DNA from: Flavobacterium sp. CYK-55 | Lineage (GTDB): Bacteria; Bacteroidota; Bacteroidia; Flavobacteriales; Flavobacteriaceae | Assembly (NCBI RefSeq): GCF_018413465.1 | Contig: NZ_JAHCDK010000005.1 | Span: 1 to 64,000, forward strand | DNA: 64,000 bases | Direction: 5' to 3' | Shown here: piece by piece, positions 19,230-28,166 of the stretch | Layout of the letters: each line of letters starts with the position of its first letter | Position numbering within the stretch: the stretch's first letter is position 1 | The notes under the pieces: model-generated | The model's input: the letters and a program-made list of their open reading frames with translations, nothing else | Told to the model about the DNA's origin: nothing | Database searches by the model: none | Program-made: the position numbers and the translations under genes

Positions 19230-22200
19230 GATCGTTTAAGTCTTCGGTTAACGGATTTTCGTCTTCATCTTTAATAAACTGGCGCTTGGCAGCCATGGTT
19301 CCGAATATGAAATACAAGCCCGGAATAATAATGACCCCGCAAATGGTTCCGACAAGCATACCTCCGGCAGCTGCGGTTCCGATGGTTCGGTTGCCCAGTG
19401 CGCCCGGCCCTGTTGCAAATACCAGTGGAATAAGCCCAGCAATGAACGCAAACGAAGTCATCAAAATTGGACGGAAACGCACCTTGGCACCGTCTAAAGC
19501 CGATTCGAGTACCGACAAACCGGTGCTGTGTCGTTGCGCGGCAAACTCAACAATCAATACGGCATTTTTACCGAGCAATCCGATGAGCATCACCATGGCT
19601 ACTTGTGCGTAGATGTTGTTTTCGAGTCCCATCAAACTCAAGAGCAAAAAGGCTCCGAAGATTCCGGCCGGCAATGATAAGATAACAGCCAGCGGCAAGA
19701 TGAAACTTTCGTATTGCGCCGAAAGGATCAAATACACAAAGCCCAAACAAATCAAGAAAATGTAAATGGCCTGATTGCCTTGGTTGACCTCGTCTTTTGA
19801 AATTCCCGCCCAGTCAATGCCATAGCCACGCGGCAAGGTTTTTTCGGCCACTTCGTTGATGGCTTTGATGGCTTCACCACTACTGTAGCCAGGAGCTGCC
19901 GAACCACTGATTTCAGAGGCGTTGTACATGTTGTGGCGCGTGATTTCAGAAAGTCCGTATACTTTTTCCATGCGCATAAAGGCCGAAAACGGCACCATCT
20001 CGTCGCGGTTGTTTTTGACGTAGAGTTTTAAAATATCATCGGGCAAAGCGCGGTATTCAGGTGCGGCTTCAACGATGACTTTATACTGACGACCAAATTT
20101 GATAAAACTGATTTCGTAGTTACTACCCACCAAAGTTGAGAGCGTGTTCATGGCGTTTTCAATGCTCACGCCTTTTTGCTGGGCGATGTCGTTGTCAACA
20201 CGCAACATAAATTGCGGGAAACTCGCGCTGTAGAAACTAAACACCGAAGTGAGCTCAGGACGTTTTTTGAGCGCGGCTACAAAATCGTTGTTGATTTGCT
20301 CCATTTTTTTGTAGTCGTTGGTTCCGGCTTTATCGAGCATGCGCAACTCAAATCCACCCGCGGCACCATAACCCGGAACGGCAGGTGGTTGGAAGAACTC
20401 AATGGTTGCACCCGTGATGTTTTTTGATTTTTCTTCGAGCTCTTGCATGATTTCTTGCACCGAATGTTTGCGCTCTTTCCAGTCTTTGAGGTTGATGAGA
20501 CAAGTTCCTGAGTTGGAACCGGTTCCTTCAGTGAGGATTTCATAACCCGCCAACGACGATACTGATTGCACGCCATCAACCGTTTCGGAGATTTTTTGCA
20601 AACGCTCAGAAATTTCATTCGTACGTTCCAGCGATGAGCCCGGCGGCGTTTGAATAATGGCGTAGAACATTCCTTGGTCTTCATTCGGAATAAAGCCCGA
20701 TGGTACCTGAGAATTGATTAAATAGGTTCCGATACAAAAAGCAATGAGCAAGCCGAAAGTCAAACTGCGGCGGTTGACCATTTTACCTAGAAGGACTATG
20801 TATCGATGGGTGATTTTATTGAATCGGCTGTTGAAGGCATCAATAAAACGATCTACGGGTGTTTTCTTTTTGGGTTTTCCGTGGTGGTTTTTTAGGATGA
20901 TGGCACAGAGCGCCGGAGTGAGCGTCAACGCTACAATCCCCGAAAGGATAATCGACGTAGCCATGGTAATGGAGAATTGTCGGTAGAAAATCCCCACCGG
21001 TCCGGACATAAATGCCACCGGAATAAATACCGCTGCCATCAAAAACGTAATGGCTACAATGGCTCCGGCAATTTCAACCATGGCTTTTTTGGTGGCCTTC
21101 CGCGCAGATAGGTGTTCGGTTTCCATCTTGGCATGCACGGCTTCAATCACCACAATCGCATCATCAACCACAATACCAATGGCCAATACCAAGGCAAAAA
21201 GCGTGATGAGGTTGAGCGTGATGCCAAAGATTTGCATGAACATAAAAGTTCCGATGAGCGATACCGGCACCGCAATGGTCGGAATGAGTGTTGAACGCCA
21301 ATCGCCCAAGAAAATAAACACCACCAATCCTACCAAAATAAAGGCTTCAACAAGCGTGTGTAATACTTTTTCAATGGAGGCATCGAGGAATTTTGATACG
21401 TCGTAACTGATTTCATAATCCATGCCTTTCGGGAATGAATTTGATTTGATTTCGGCCAATTTAGCTTTGACATTTTCAATGACCTGACTGGCATTACTTC
21501 CGTAGGATTGTTTGAGGACAAGTGCTGCTGAAGGTCGACCGTTGAGGTTGGAGTAAATATCATACATCGAGCTGCCGAATTCAATTTTGGCCACGTCTTT
21601 CAGGCGCAAGATTTCACCGTCTGCCGATGAGCGCAAAATGACGTTTTCATATTGTTCTTTGGTGGTAAAACGACCTGAATATTTCAGTACGTATTCAAAC
21701 GATTGGGAGCGTTTACCCGAGCTTTCGCCGGTTTTCCCCGGTGAGGCTTCTAAGCTTTGCGCACTCAGGGCTTCCATGACTTCATCTGCCGAGATTTTAT
21801 ACGCCAGCATACGGTCGGGTTTGAGCCAGATACGCATGGCATATTCACGGTTTCCAAGGATGTCAGCATAACCTACACCGTCAACCCTTTTGAGCTCAGG
21901 CAATAAGTTGATGTCGGCAAAGTTGAACAAGAATTTCTGATCGGTGTGCGGATCTTTACTGTACAAGTTGACGTACATGAGCATGTTGGATTCTTCACGT
22001 GAGATTTTGACGCCTTCGCGGATAACCAGCGGCGGAAGTTTATTGGTGACCGAAGCCACGCGGTTTTGCACGTTGAGCGAGGCTACGTTCGGGTCGGTTC
22101 CGAGGTTGAAGATCACTTGAATGGTTCCTTCGCCGTCGTTACCGGCATCGGATGCCATATATTTCATGCCCGGCACACCGTTGATGGCGCGCTCGAGTGG

Positions 22201-22389
22201 AATAATGGCCGATTTGATGAGAAGTTCATTGTTGGCTCCGGGATATTCCACAGTTACATTTACCTTGGGTGGAGAAATGGTTGGGAACTGCGTTACCGGT
22301 AACTGAACCAAGGCCAAAACACCCAAAAATACAATGATGAGTGAGATAACAATAGACAGTACGGGTCTTTGTATGAATTTATTAAACAT
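19219..22389 (-). CDS. RND multidrug efflux permease (AcrB/HAE1 family)
   Basis: The product is 1,056 residues, the usual AcrB length. The N-terminus MFNKFIQRPVLSIVISLIIV is the classic first transmembrane segment. The family pattern of one TM helix, a large periplasmic loop, five or six TM helices, then a repeat is visible. The proton-relay pair of aspartates is in GIVVDDAIVVIE. LPVTQFPTISPP and the GFIPNEDQG segment of the second half are typical. It exports hydrophobic compounds from the inner leaflet or periplasm using the proton gradient. It overlaps the OMF gene and follows the adaptor gene by 16 bp. Substrate range cannot be told from sequence, and no local regulator gene is adjacent. 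Confidence 0.95.
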   Translation of the reverse strand: MFNKFIQRPVLSIVISLIIVFLGVLALVQLPVTQFPTISPPKVNVTVEYPGANNELLIKSAIIPLERAINGVPGMKYMASDAGNDGEGTIQVIFNLGTDPNVASLNVQNRVASVTNKLPPLVIREGVKISREESNMLMYVNLYSKDPHTDQKFLFNFADINLLPELKRVDGVGYADILGNREYAMRIWLKPDRMLAYKISADEVMEALSAQSLEASPGKTGESSGKRSQSFEYVLKYSGRFTTKEQYENVILRSSADGEILRLKDVAKIEFGSSMYDIYSNLNGRPSAALVLKQSYGSNASQVIENVKAKLAEIKSNSFPKGMDYEISYDVSKFLDASIEKVLHTLVEAFILVGLVVFIFLGDWRSTLIPTIAVPVSLIGTFMFMQIFGITLNLITLFALVLAIGIVVDDAIVVIEAVHAKMETEHLSARKATKKAMVEIAGAIVAITFLMAAVFIPVAFMSGPVGIFYRQFSITMATSIILSGIVALTLTPALCAIILKNHHGKPKKKTPVDRFIDAFNSRFNKITHRYIVLLGKMVNRRSLTFGLLIAFCIGTYLINSQVPSGFIPNEDQGMFYAIIQTPPGSSLERTNEISERLQKISETVDGVQSVSSLAGYEILTEGTGSNSGTCLINLKDWKERKHSVQEIMQELEEKSKNITGATIEFFQPPAVPGYGAAGGFELRMLDKAGTNDYKKMEQINNDFVAALKKRPELTSVFSFYSASFPQFMLRVDNDIAQQKGVSIENAMNTLSTLVGSNYEISFIKFGRQYKVIVEAAPEYRALPDDILKLYVKNNRDEMVPFSAFMRMEKVYGLSEITRHNMYNASEISGSAAPGYSSGEAIKAINEVAEKTLPRGYGIDWAGISKDEVNQGNQAIYIFLICLGFVYLILSAQYESFILPLAVILSLPAGIFGAFLLLSLMGLENNIYAQVAMVMLIGLLGKNAVLIVEFAAQRHSTGLSVLESALDGAKVRFRPILMTSFAFIAGLIPLVFATGPGALGNRTIGTAAAGGMLVGTICGVIIIPGLYFIFGTMAAKRQFIKDEDENPLTEDLNDHVY

Positions 22390-22405
22390 GATTTTAGGGC
22401 TTAGG

Positions 22406-23491
22406 TTATTCGGCTTTGAGTCTTAAATGAGCAAGCACTTCTTGCGGTTTGTGGAATACATACTCGATTTTGTCATCGTCGTTGACTTTTTGAACGCCCT
22501 CGAGTAGAATTTTGTCGTTGGTTTTCAAACCGGATGAAACCACGTAAATGTCAGGTAATTCTCCAGAGATGGTAATCTCACGTGAATGTACTTTGTTGGC
22601 CGCGTCTACTACGAAAACATATTTTTTATCCTGAATTTCGTAGGTAGCTTTCTGCGGAATAATGAGCGCATTTTTCATCGGGAAAGCCATCACGACTTTT
22701 CCGGTTTCGCCGTGGCGCAAGAGTTTGGTCGGGTTCGGGAACCGCGCTCTAAAGGCAATATTTCCGGTTTCGTTGTCAAACTCTCCTTCAACCACTTCAA
22801 CAGTTCCTTTGTCTTTTAAAAATGCACCATTGGCCAGCATCAGTTGTACATGTTGATCACCGCGCCCTTTGATGTTGGTTTGATAATCGAGATATTCAGG
22901 TTCAGAAACGTTGAAATACGCATACATCTGGCTGTTGTCAGAAAGGCTGGTGAGCAATTCGCCTTCGTCAATCAAACTTCCGAGCTTCATGGGTAAGCGG
23001 TCAATGGTTCCGGCAAACGGCGCGTGAATTTCGGTAAACGACAAATGCAATTTGGCCAGCGACATTTCAGCTTTGGCTTGGTCTAATCGCGCTTGGGCAA
23101 CGGCCAATTCATTTTTTGAAATGATGTTTTTGTCGGATAGCGTTTTGGTATTTTGAAGCTCAATTTCGGCCGCTTTGGTTTCGGCTTTGGCTTTTAAGAA
23201 TTCGGCTTCGTAGGCTTTGGGCATGATGCGGAACAACAATTGTCCGGCTTGTACATTTTGGCCTTCGTCTACATAAATGTTTTGTAAATAACCTTTTTCT
23301 TGTGAGCGGAGCTCAATGTTGCGCAGCGATCTGATTTGCGCCACGTATTCTTTGGTGAGTGTAGTGTCAAGAACGACCGGTTCGGTAACGGCATATTTTC
23401 CGGCTTCTTCTTTTTCTTCGACTTTTTTGGAGCAGCTTGTAAGTACGGCTAATGATAGCAACAAGCCTGCGCACAGGGCATTTCTGTTCAT
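22406..23491 (-). CDS. RND efflux periplasmic adaptor (AcrA/MexA family, HlyD-like)
   Basis: The product is 361 residues. The lipoprotein signal has lipobox LTSC (about Cys20). Family features in order: a membrane-proximal strand, the first half of the lipoyl domain (GYLQNIYVDEGQNVQAGQLL), an alpha-helical hairpin (KAEFLKAKAETKAAEIEL ... ARLDQAKAEMSLAKL), the second lipoyl half (IHAPFAGTIDRLPMKLGSLI), then beta-barrel and membrane-proximal domains. It is the first gene of the operon with the permease and OMF. Upstream is a 130-bp gap with a notable inverted repeat (23539-23609) that could lie in its leader. Confidence 0.93.
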   Translation of the reverse strand: MNRNALCAGLLLSLAVLTSCSKKVEEKEEAGKYAVTEPVVLDTTLTKEYVAQIRSLRNIELRSQEKGYLQNIYVDEGQNVQAGQLLFRIMPKAYEAEFLKAKAETKAAEIELQNTKTLSDKNIISKNELAVAQARLDQAKAEMSLAKLHLSFTEIHAPFAGTIDRLPMKLGSLIDEGELLTSLSDNSQMYAYFNVSEPEYLDYQTNIKGRGDQHVQLMLANGAFLKDKGTVEVVEGEFDNETGNIAFRARFPNPTKLLRHGETGKVVMAFPMKNALIIPQKATYEIQDKKYVFVVDAANKVHSREITISGELPDIYVVSSGLKTNDKILLEGVQKVNDDDKIEYVFHKPQEVLAHLRLKAE

Positions 23492-23538
23492 GGGATAAAT
23501 AAATAAGGGTTGAAATAATTTTGGTCAAATCAAACAAC

Positions 23539-23609
23539 GCGATTGCCTTCGGAGCATCCGAGGCTTTTTATCCTTATAAAACAGAAATAGATAAAACTAA
23601 GGCAATCGC
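23539..23609. promoter_or_regulatory. Inverted repeat in the leader of the RND operon
   Basis: Perfect 11-bp arms GCGATTGCCTT (23539-23549) and AAGGCAATCGC (23599-23609) are separated by 49 bp. Next to the first arm a small hairpin GCCTTCGG / CCGAGGC is also possible. On the minus strand the structure would lie 48-118 nt upstream of the adaptor start. It could be a leader stem-loop, a two-site operator, or the terminator region of the upstream small gene. A further palindrome GAGAATcaaATTCTC overlaps that gene's stop codon. Confidence 0.45.
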
Positions 23610-23620
23610 TGGCTAGAGAA

Positions 23621-24004
23621 TCAAATTCTCAGGTTGCGATGCTTTAGATAAATAGGTGATGTACCGCTATTGGGCGGAACAACAGTGTAGCGTATAGAAG
23701 TTTGAGCACACATCCATTGGGCCGGAGGTGCTTTGAGCCATGGGATGTGCACAAAGTGCGGTATGGCAGATGTTTTTTCAAAGCTGTAGTTAGAGTTGTC
23801 GTTGTTGAGGTTGTTCTCGTCAGCTGAATCAACATCGGTGTCTTCAAAAAAAGTAATCAGCGAATCTAAATTGTCCAGTTGTGAAGACGGAGTTGTAAGA
23901 TGTTGTTGTTGCTCATAAGTCAAAGTTTGGCTTGAAGCCAATACAGGGTATCCGCCAGTAAGCAGGTACGAAAAAAGACTGATGACAAATAACAATACTC
24001 TCAT
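23621..24004 (-). CDS. Small exported protein of unknown function
   Basis: The product is 127 residues from the ATG at 24004. An ATG seven codons upstream is possible, but the signal sequence begins MRVLLFVISLFSYLL. A signal peptide or anchor spans residues ~1-23 (ending VLASSQ). The middle is acidic and polar with an Asp/Glu/Asn-rich run (TDVDSADENNLNND). The C-terminus has an aromatic and proline-rich segment (HFVHIPWLKAPPAQW) followed by a single Cys. I recognise no family. It sits upstream of and in the same direction as the RND efflux operon, 130 bp away, so it could be periplasmic and co-regulated. Confidence 0.6.
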   Translation of the reverse strand: MRVLLFVISLFSYLLTGGYPVLASSQTLTYEQQQHLTTPSSQLDNLDSLITFFEDTDVDSADENNLNNDNSNYSFEKTSAIPHFVHIPWLKAPPAQWMCAQTSIRYTVVPPNSGTSPIYLKHRNLRI

Positions 24005-24112
24005 TTGGGGCTCAAAATTAAGCAAACTCTAGTTTGGTAAAAGCGAATTAAAGTTTCTTTAAGAAAAAATAATATCGAAAACGATTGCAGGGAATAAATG
24101 GCTTAAATTAAT

Positions 24113-24137
24113 AAAGGCCTGCTATGAACAGGCCTTT
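24113..24137. terminator. Intrinsic terminator below hemD
   Basis: Perfect 9-bp arms AAAGGCCTG and CAGGCCTTT enclose a 7-nt loop. T-rich tails follow on both strands. It lies 5 bp past the stop of the minus-strand gene at 24142. Confidence 0.85.
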
Positions 24138-24141
24138 TGTT

Positions 24142-24900
24142 TTATTTTGCTTTGTTGACTTCAGCAATGTACTTTTCTAAAGCCATCGTCATAGATGGTG
24201 TTTCTGGCGTTGGTGCCAAAATATCAATTCGCAATCCGTGCTCTAAGGCTTCTTTTTGCGTGGTGCTTCCGAAAACAGCAATACGGGTATTGTTTTGCTG
24301 AAAATCAGGAAAATTCATAAACAATGATTTAATTCCCGTCGGACTAAAGAACGCCAATATATCGTAATACACATCGGCCAAATCAGATAAATCGCTCATC
24401 ACGGTTTTGTAGAAAGTGCCTTGTGTCCAATTGACTTTGAGGTTGTTTAAAGTTTGAGGCGCATCGGCATTGAGCTGGTCAGAAGCCGGTAACAAAAACT
24501 TTTCGTCTTTGTATTTTTTGATCAGCGGAGCCATATCGGCAAAATCTTTTTGCCCCACATATATCTTGCGTTTGCGGTATACTACATACTTCTGCAAGTA
24601 AAAAGCAATGGCTTCAGATTGGCAAAAATATTTAAGGGTTTCAGGAACTTTATAACGCATTTCTTCGGCTACCCTAAAAAAGTGATCTACCGAATTCTTA
24701 CTCGTTAAGATGATGGCCGTGAAATTATTGAGGTCGATTTTTTGTTGTCTAACGTCTTTCGCGCTAACACCTTCAACGTGAATGAAAGGTCTGAAATCTA
24801 TTTTGACTTTGTGTTTTTGTTGCAACTCAAAGTATGGAGAATTCTCTACTTTAGGCTCTGGTTGCGACACCAAAATCGTTTTCACTTTCATGTTTGACAT
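24142..24900 (-). CDS. hemD: Uroporphyrinogen-III synthase
   Basis: The product is 252 residues, usual for HemD. The sequence is a divergent two-domain alpha/beta fold: VKTILVSQPEP at the start, the hinge segment DLNNFTAIILTSKNSVDHF, and YYDILAFFSPTGIKSLF with the SPTGI motif and the second conserved Ser/Thr. AVFGSTTQKEALEHGL precedes the ending ...TPSMTMALEKYI. The enzyme cyclises hydroxymethylbilane to uroporphyrinogen III in haem synthesis, in the cytoplasm. It follows the DUF4271 membrane gene by 10 bp, an arrangement I recall from other Flavobacteriia. The start may be the second ATG (MKVKT), three codons in. Confidence 0.85.
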   Translation of the reverse strand: MSNMKVKTILVSQPEPKVENSPYFELQQKHKVKIDFRPFIHVEGVSAKDVRQQKIDLNNFTAIILTSKNSVDHFFRVAEEMRYKVPETLKYFCQSEAIAFYLQKYVVYRKRKIYVGQKDFADMAPLIKKYKDEKFLLPASDQLNADAPQTLNNLKVNWTQGTFYKTVMSDLSDLADVYYDILAFFSPTGIKSLFMNFPDFQQNNTRIAVFGSTTQKEALEHGLRIDILAPTPETPSMTMALEKYIAEVNKAK

Positions 24901-24910
24901 AATCTGTATG

Positions 24911-25576
24911 CTAACTTTTTGTAAACCAATAATAGATGAAATAGTAGGGCGCTATTTCGAGTGCGCAAAGATATAAAATAAAATAGAACAACTTGCTTAA
25001 CAGTAAATTTTGATAATTCTTTAAAGATAAGGCGTATGTTAACAGATTAATCAGCAATATCACAACAATTAAGAAGTATATCAGAAAATTTGATGGATTG
25101 GAATTGTAAAACAAGATCAAGTTTACCGGAAGCAAGAGCAATCCTACATAGGTTCGGTAGCTTACTTTTTGCAAATTATACTGATCGGTAAACTCTTCGA
25201 TGTTAAAAGCAGTGCCTATTATTTTTTCAATTAAAAACTTCGATAAGACAAAAACACTCAAAAAAGTGAGTATTTGAATATAAAGGATGCCGTCGGTTTT
25301 TGAGGTCTGAAAAAAATGATGCAGCATGAGTTGTACAAAAAAGGCCAAAGAAGCCAATTGAACCACAAACAAAAAAATGGTAAATCCGCTCATTAAATAT
25401 GATGAATCACGGTATACTTTGATATATTTTTCAGAAAAAGCCAATCGCATAAACTCTTGAAAACGTGTTTCAAAAACCGATTTGACTACTACGACAATTG
25501 TCATTAGCAGCACAAAAATAAGGGTGGCCCAATCGCGGGCGCCTATGGTTCGCGGCTCAAAAAGAATATCCATCAT
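24911..25576 (-). CDS. DUF4271 family membrane protein
   Basis: The product is about 221 residues if it starts at the ATG at 25576 (a second ATG follows directly; an in-frame start at 25621 is less likely). I count six or so hydrophobic segments: DWATLIFVLLMTIVVVVKS, YLMSGFTIFLFVVQLASLAF, an ILTFLSVFVLSKFL helix, TYVGLLLLPVNLILFY, FLIYFLIVVILLINLL and a final LYLCALEIAPYYFIYYWF. The last, with its EIAPYY motif, is typical of DUF4271 proteins. It is an inner-membrane protein of unknown function. It is co-transcribed with hemD, a conserved linkage, so a role near haem or tetrapyrrole metabolism is possible but unproved. Confidence 0.8.
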   Translation of the reverse strand: MMDILFEPRTIGARDWATLIFVLLMTIVVVVKSVFETRFQEFMRLAFSEKYIKVYRDSSYLMSGFTIFLFVVQLASLAFFVQLMLHHFFQTSKTDGILYIQILTFLSVFVLSKFLIEKIIGTAFNIEEFTDQYNLQKVSYRTYVGLLLLPVNLILFYNSNPSNFLIYFLIVVILLINLLTYALSLKNYQNLLLSKLFYFILYLCALEIAPYYFIYYWFTKS

Positions 25577-25683
25577 AACTGCCGCAAAATTAAGAAAATT
25601 AGCTGGCGCTTTGCAAAGCACGACTTTTTTTCAATTGGTTTTATAATTATCGTTTTCTTAAGAACCAACTCCTGCAAAAAGTT

Positions 25684-25691
25684 TATTTTTG
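25684..25691 (+). promoter_or_regulatory. Promoter -7 element for GT2/pyrC operon
   Basis: TATTTTTG fits TAnnTTTG, 20 nt before the ATG at 25712. No TTG is found at the canonical distance. Confidence 0.35.
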
Positions 25692-25711
25692 CCGCATCAG
25701 AAACACACAAA

Positions 25712-26437
25712 ATGCATCAAGCACTGGTTATTATTCCTACCTACAACGAAAACGAAAACATCGAAGCAATTATTCGTGCGGTGTTTGCACTAGCTGAGCC
25801 GTTTGATGTGTTGGTTGTTGATGATAATTCTCCTGATGGAACTGCTCAAATTGTCAACCAATTGCAGCAAGAATTTCCGAATAGATTACACCTTGAAAAG
25901 CGCCTGCAAAAGTCAGGTTTAGGAACCGCTTATGTTCATGGTTTTCGCTGGGCATTGGCTCGTAACTATGCATTTGTTTTTGAAATGGACGCTGATTTCT
26001 CACACAATCCGGCCGATTTGGTCAAACTTTATAACGCTTGTGCTCAAGACGGAGCAGAAGTGGCTATTGGATCGCGCTACATTTCAGGTGTAAACGTAGT
26101 CAATTGGCCGCTAAGCCGGGTGTTGATGTCGTATTTTGCCTCTATATATGTCAAAGTTATTACCGGCATGAAAGTTCATGATGCTACAGCCGGTTTTATT
26201 TGCTACCGCAGCAGTGCGCTTGAAAAAATCAATATAGACCGCATTAAGTTTATCGGTTATGCTTTTCAGATTGAGATGAAATACCGAGCTTATGTGCAAA
26301 AATGCAAAATGGTTGAAGTGCCCATTATCTTTACCGACCGAACCAAAGGACAATCTAAAATGAGCAATGCGATTATTCAAGAAGCCGTTTGGGGCGTAGT
26401 AGCGCTCAGAATTCGACAACTTTTCAAACAATTATAA
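25712..26437 (+). CDS. Polyprenol-phosphate mannosyltransferase-like glycosyltransferase (GT2, DPM1-type)
   Basis: The product is 241 residues, with the single catalytic domain of the dolichol-phosphate-mannose synthase group and no C-terminal membrane helices. GT-A motifs are IIPTYNENENI, VVDDNSPDGTAQ and the metal-binding FEMDADFSHNP. GSRYISGV and TDRTKGQSKMS are diagnostic of the group. It would transfer a sugar from a nucleotide donor to a lipid phosphate on the inner face of the membrane, for glycan assembly. The stop codon overlaps the start of the dihydroorotase gene (TAATG), so the two are translationally coupled. Confidence 0.9.
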   Translation: MHQALVIIPTYNENENIEAIIRAVFALAEPFDVLVVDDNSPDGTAQIVNQLQQEFPNRLHLEKRLQKSGLGTAYVHGFRWALARNYAFVFEMDADFSHNPADLVKLYNACAQDGAEVAIGSRYISGVNVVNWPLSRVLMSYFASIYVKVITGMKVHDATAGFICYRSSALEKINIDRIKFIGYAFQIEMKYRAYVQKCKMVEVPIIFTDRTKGQSKMSNAIIQEAVWGVVALRIRQLFKQL

Positions 26438-27774
26438 TGGCTACAACGCTGATTAAAAATGCGCGCATCGTCAATGAAGGTAAAACCTTTGAAGGCGATG
26501 TTTTGCTTTCCGGCGAACGTATTGAACAAATAGCAGCTTCCATTTCGGCGTCTAATCATGCCAAAATAATTGACATTCAAGGCTCGTACCTGATTCCGGG
26601 CATGATTGACGATCAGGTGCATTTTCGCGAACCGGGCTTGACACACAAAGGCAACATTTCCTCAGAATCTAAAGCTGCTGTTGCCGGTGGTGTTACCTCA
26701 TTTATTGAGCAACCCAACACGGTTCCGAATGCCGTTACCCAAGAATTACTCGAACAAAAATATCAGATAGCCGCGCAGAGTTCGTATGCCAATTATTCGT
26801 TTATGATGGGCGCCACCAATGATAATCTTGAAGAAGTACTCAAAACCGATCGGCACAATGTGGCCGGAGTCAAGATTTTTATGGGGTCATCTACCGGTAA
26901 TATGCTCGTGGATAACTTACAGTCGCTCGAAGCTATTTTTTCATCGACGCCTTTGCTTATTGCTGTGCATTGTGAAGATGAGCAAACCATCAAAAACAAT
27001 TTAGCACATTATAAAGAAATTTACGGCGATGCAGTTCCGGCCACCGCGCATCATTTGATTCGCAGTGCTGAGGCTTGTTATTTGTCGTCGTCCAAAGCCA
27101 TTGAATTGGCCAAAAAAACGGGAGCTAGGTTGCACGTTTTTCATTTGTCGACGGCGGTTGAAATGGATTTGTTTACCCGTCAAATTCCGCTTGAACAAAA
27201 GCAAATTACTGCCGAGGTTTGTTTGCATCATTTGTGGTTTTCAAGTGATGATTACGCGCGAAAAGGCAATTTTATCAAGTGGAATCCGGCCGTAAAAACC
27301 GCCGCTGATCGCGATGCCCTTTGGAAAGCTTTATTGGACGACCGCATTGATGTAATTGCTACAGACCATGCACCGCATACTTTTGATGAGAAAAGCCAAC
27401 TGTATTTACAAGCGCCTTCGGGTGGGCCGCTCGTGCAACACGTATTGCCGGCTTTGTTTGAAAAACAACGTGAAGGCATGATTTCAGTAGAGAAAATCGT
27501 TGAAAAAACAGCACACAATCCGGCAGTAGTTTTTAAAATTAGAGAACGCGGGTTTATTCGCGAAGGATATTTTGCTGATTTGGCGGTGATTGATCCGAAT
27601 TCGCCTTGGACCGTATCGCGTGAAAATATTTTGTATCATTGCGGATGGTCACCGTTTGAAGGCCAGACTTTTGGAGCGTCGGTTTCGCATACATTTGTCA
27701 ATGGCATTTTGATGTATGAAAACCAGAAAGTAAATGCACTTCGCGCCGGTCAGCGATTGTTGTTTAATCGATAA
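26437..27774 (+). CDS. pyrC: Dihydroorotase
   Basis: The product is 445 residues from the ATG at 26437, which overlaps the preceding stop by one base. A longer frame from 26389 lies within the upstream gene. It is an amidohydrolase-fold enzyme with a beta-sandwich at both ends and a barrel between. Motifs: IDDQVHFREPGLTHKG, PNTVPNAV, AVHCEDEQ, LHVFHLST and the catalytic Asp in IATDHAPHT. It converts carbamoyl aspartate to dihydroorotate in pyrimidine synthesis, in the cytosol. The usual first His of the HxH pair is Gln here (DDQVH). I recall the same in other Bacteroidota sequences, so it is probably lineage-typical and not a defect. Confidence 0.92.
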   Translation: MATTLIKNARIVNEGKTFEGDVLLSGERIEQIAASISASNHAKIIDIQGSYLIPGMIDDQVHFREPGLTHKGNISSESKAAVAGGVTSFIEQPNTVPNAVTQELLEQKYQIAAQSSYANYSFMMGATNDNLEEVLKTDRHNVAGVKIFMGSSTGNMLVDNLQSLEAIFSSTPLLIAVHCEDEQTIKNNLAHYKEIYGDAVPATAHHLIRSAEACYLSSSKAIELAKKTGARLHVFHLSTAVEMDLFTRQIPLEQKQITAEVCLHHLWFSSDDYARKGNFIKWNPAVKTAADRDALWKALLDDRIDVIATDHAPHTFDEKSQLYLQAPSGGPLVQHVLPALFEKQREGMISVEKIVEKTAHNPAVVFKIRERGFIREGYFADLAVIDPNSPWTVSRENILYHCGWSPFEGQTFGASVSHTFVNGILMYENQKVNALRAGQRLLFNR

Positions 27775-27777
27775 AGA

Positions 27778-28164
27778 ATGAAAAGATTTCTCTTACTGCT
27801 AATTATATTTCTTGGTCTTATGGCTTGTAACAACCAACCGGTTGATAAGCCGAAGAATCTTATTTCTGAAAAAAAGATGACCGAGATTTTATACGATATG
27901 GCTCTGCTTGATGCTATTCGTACCCAAGCGCCTTATTCGCCCGACAAACCTTCGGTTGATGCGCGTCAGTTTATTTACCAAAAATATCAAGTTGATAGCG
28001 TGCAGTTGGTTCAGAGCAATCGCTATTATATTGCACAAGTTGAAATTTACAAAAAGATGTATGACCAAGTCAATGAAAGACTGACGCAAGAAAAACAAAA
28101 GGCAGAAAAGGCAAGCGGAAAAGAAGAGCCGCTTCCGCTGATGGATTTGCCTAAAGTTGAATAG
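27778..28164 (+). CDS. DUF4296 family lipoprotein
   Basis: The product is 128 residues. A lipoprotein signal ends in GLMAC (Cys17). The DUF4296 core follows: LISEKKMTEILYDMALLDAIR, read as short motifs KMTEIL and MALLDA, then a tyrosine-rich segment (FIYQKYQVDS, SNRYYIAQ) and a helical Lys/Gln-rich tail ending PLMDLPKVE. The family is confined to Bacteroidota and its function is unknown. It starts three bases after dihydroorotase, so it belongs to the same transcript. Its stop is two bases from that of the convergent epimerase gene. Confidence 0.8.
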   Translation: MKRFLLLLIIFLGLMACNNQPVDKPKNLISEKKMTEILYDMALLDAIRTQAPYSPDKPSVDARQFIYQKYQVDSVQLVQSNRYYIAQVEIYKKMYDQVNERLTQEKQKAEKASGKEEPLPLMDLPKVE

Positions 28165-28166
28165 TT

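Noticed and set aside
20277..20684. 135-codon minus-strand frame
   Set aside because: Shifted frame within the RND permease, which is intact along its whole length.
26437..27774. Dihydroorotase as a pseudogene because of DDQVH
   Set aside because: Full length, all other motifs present, and the change appears typical of the phylum from memory.
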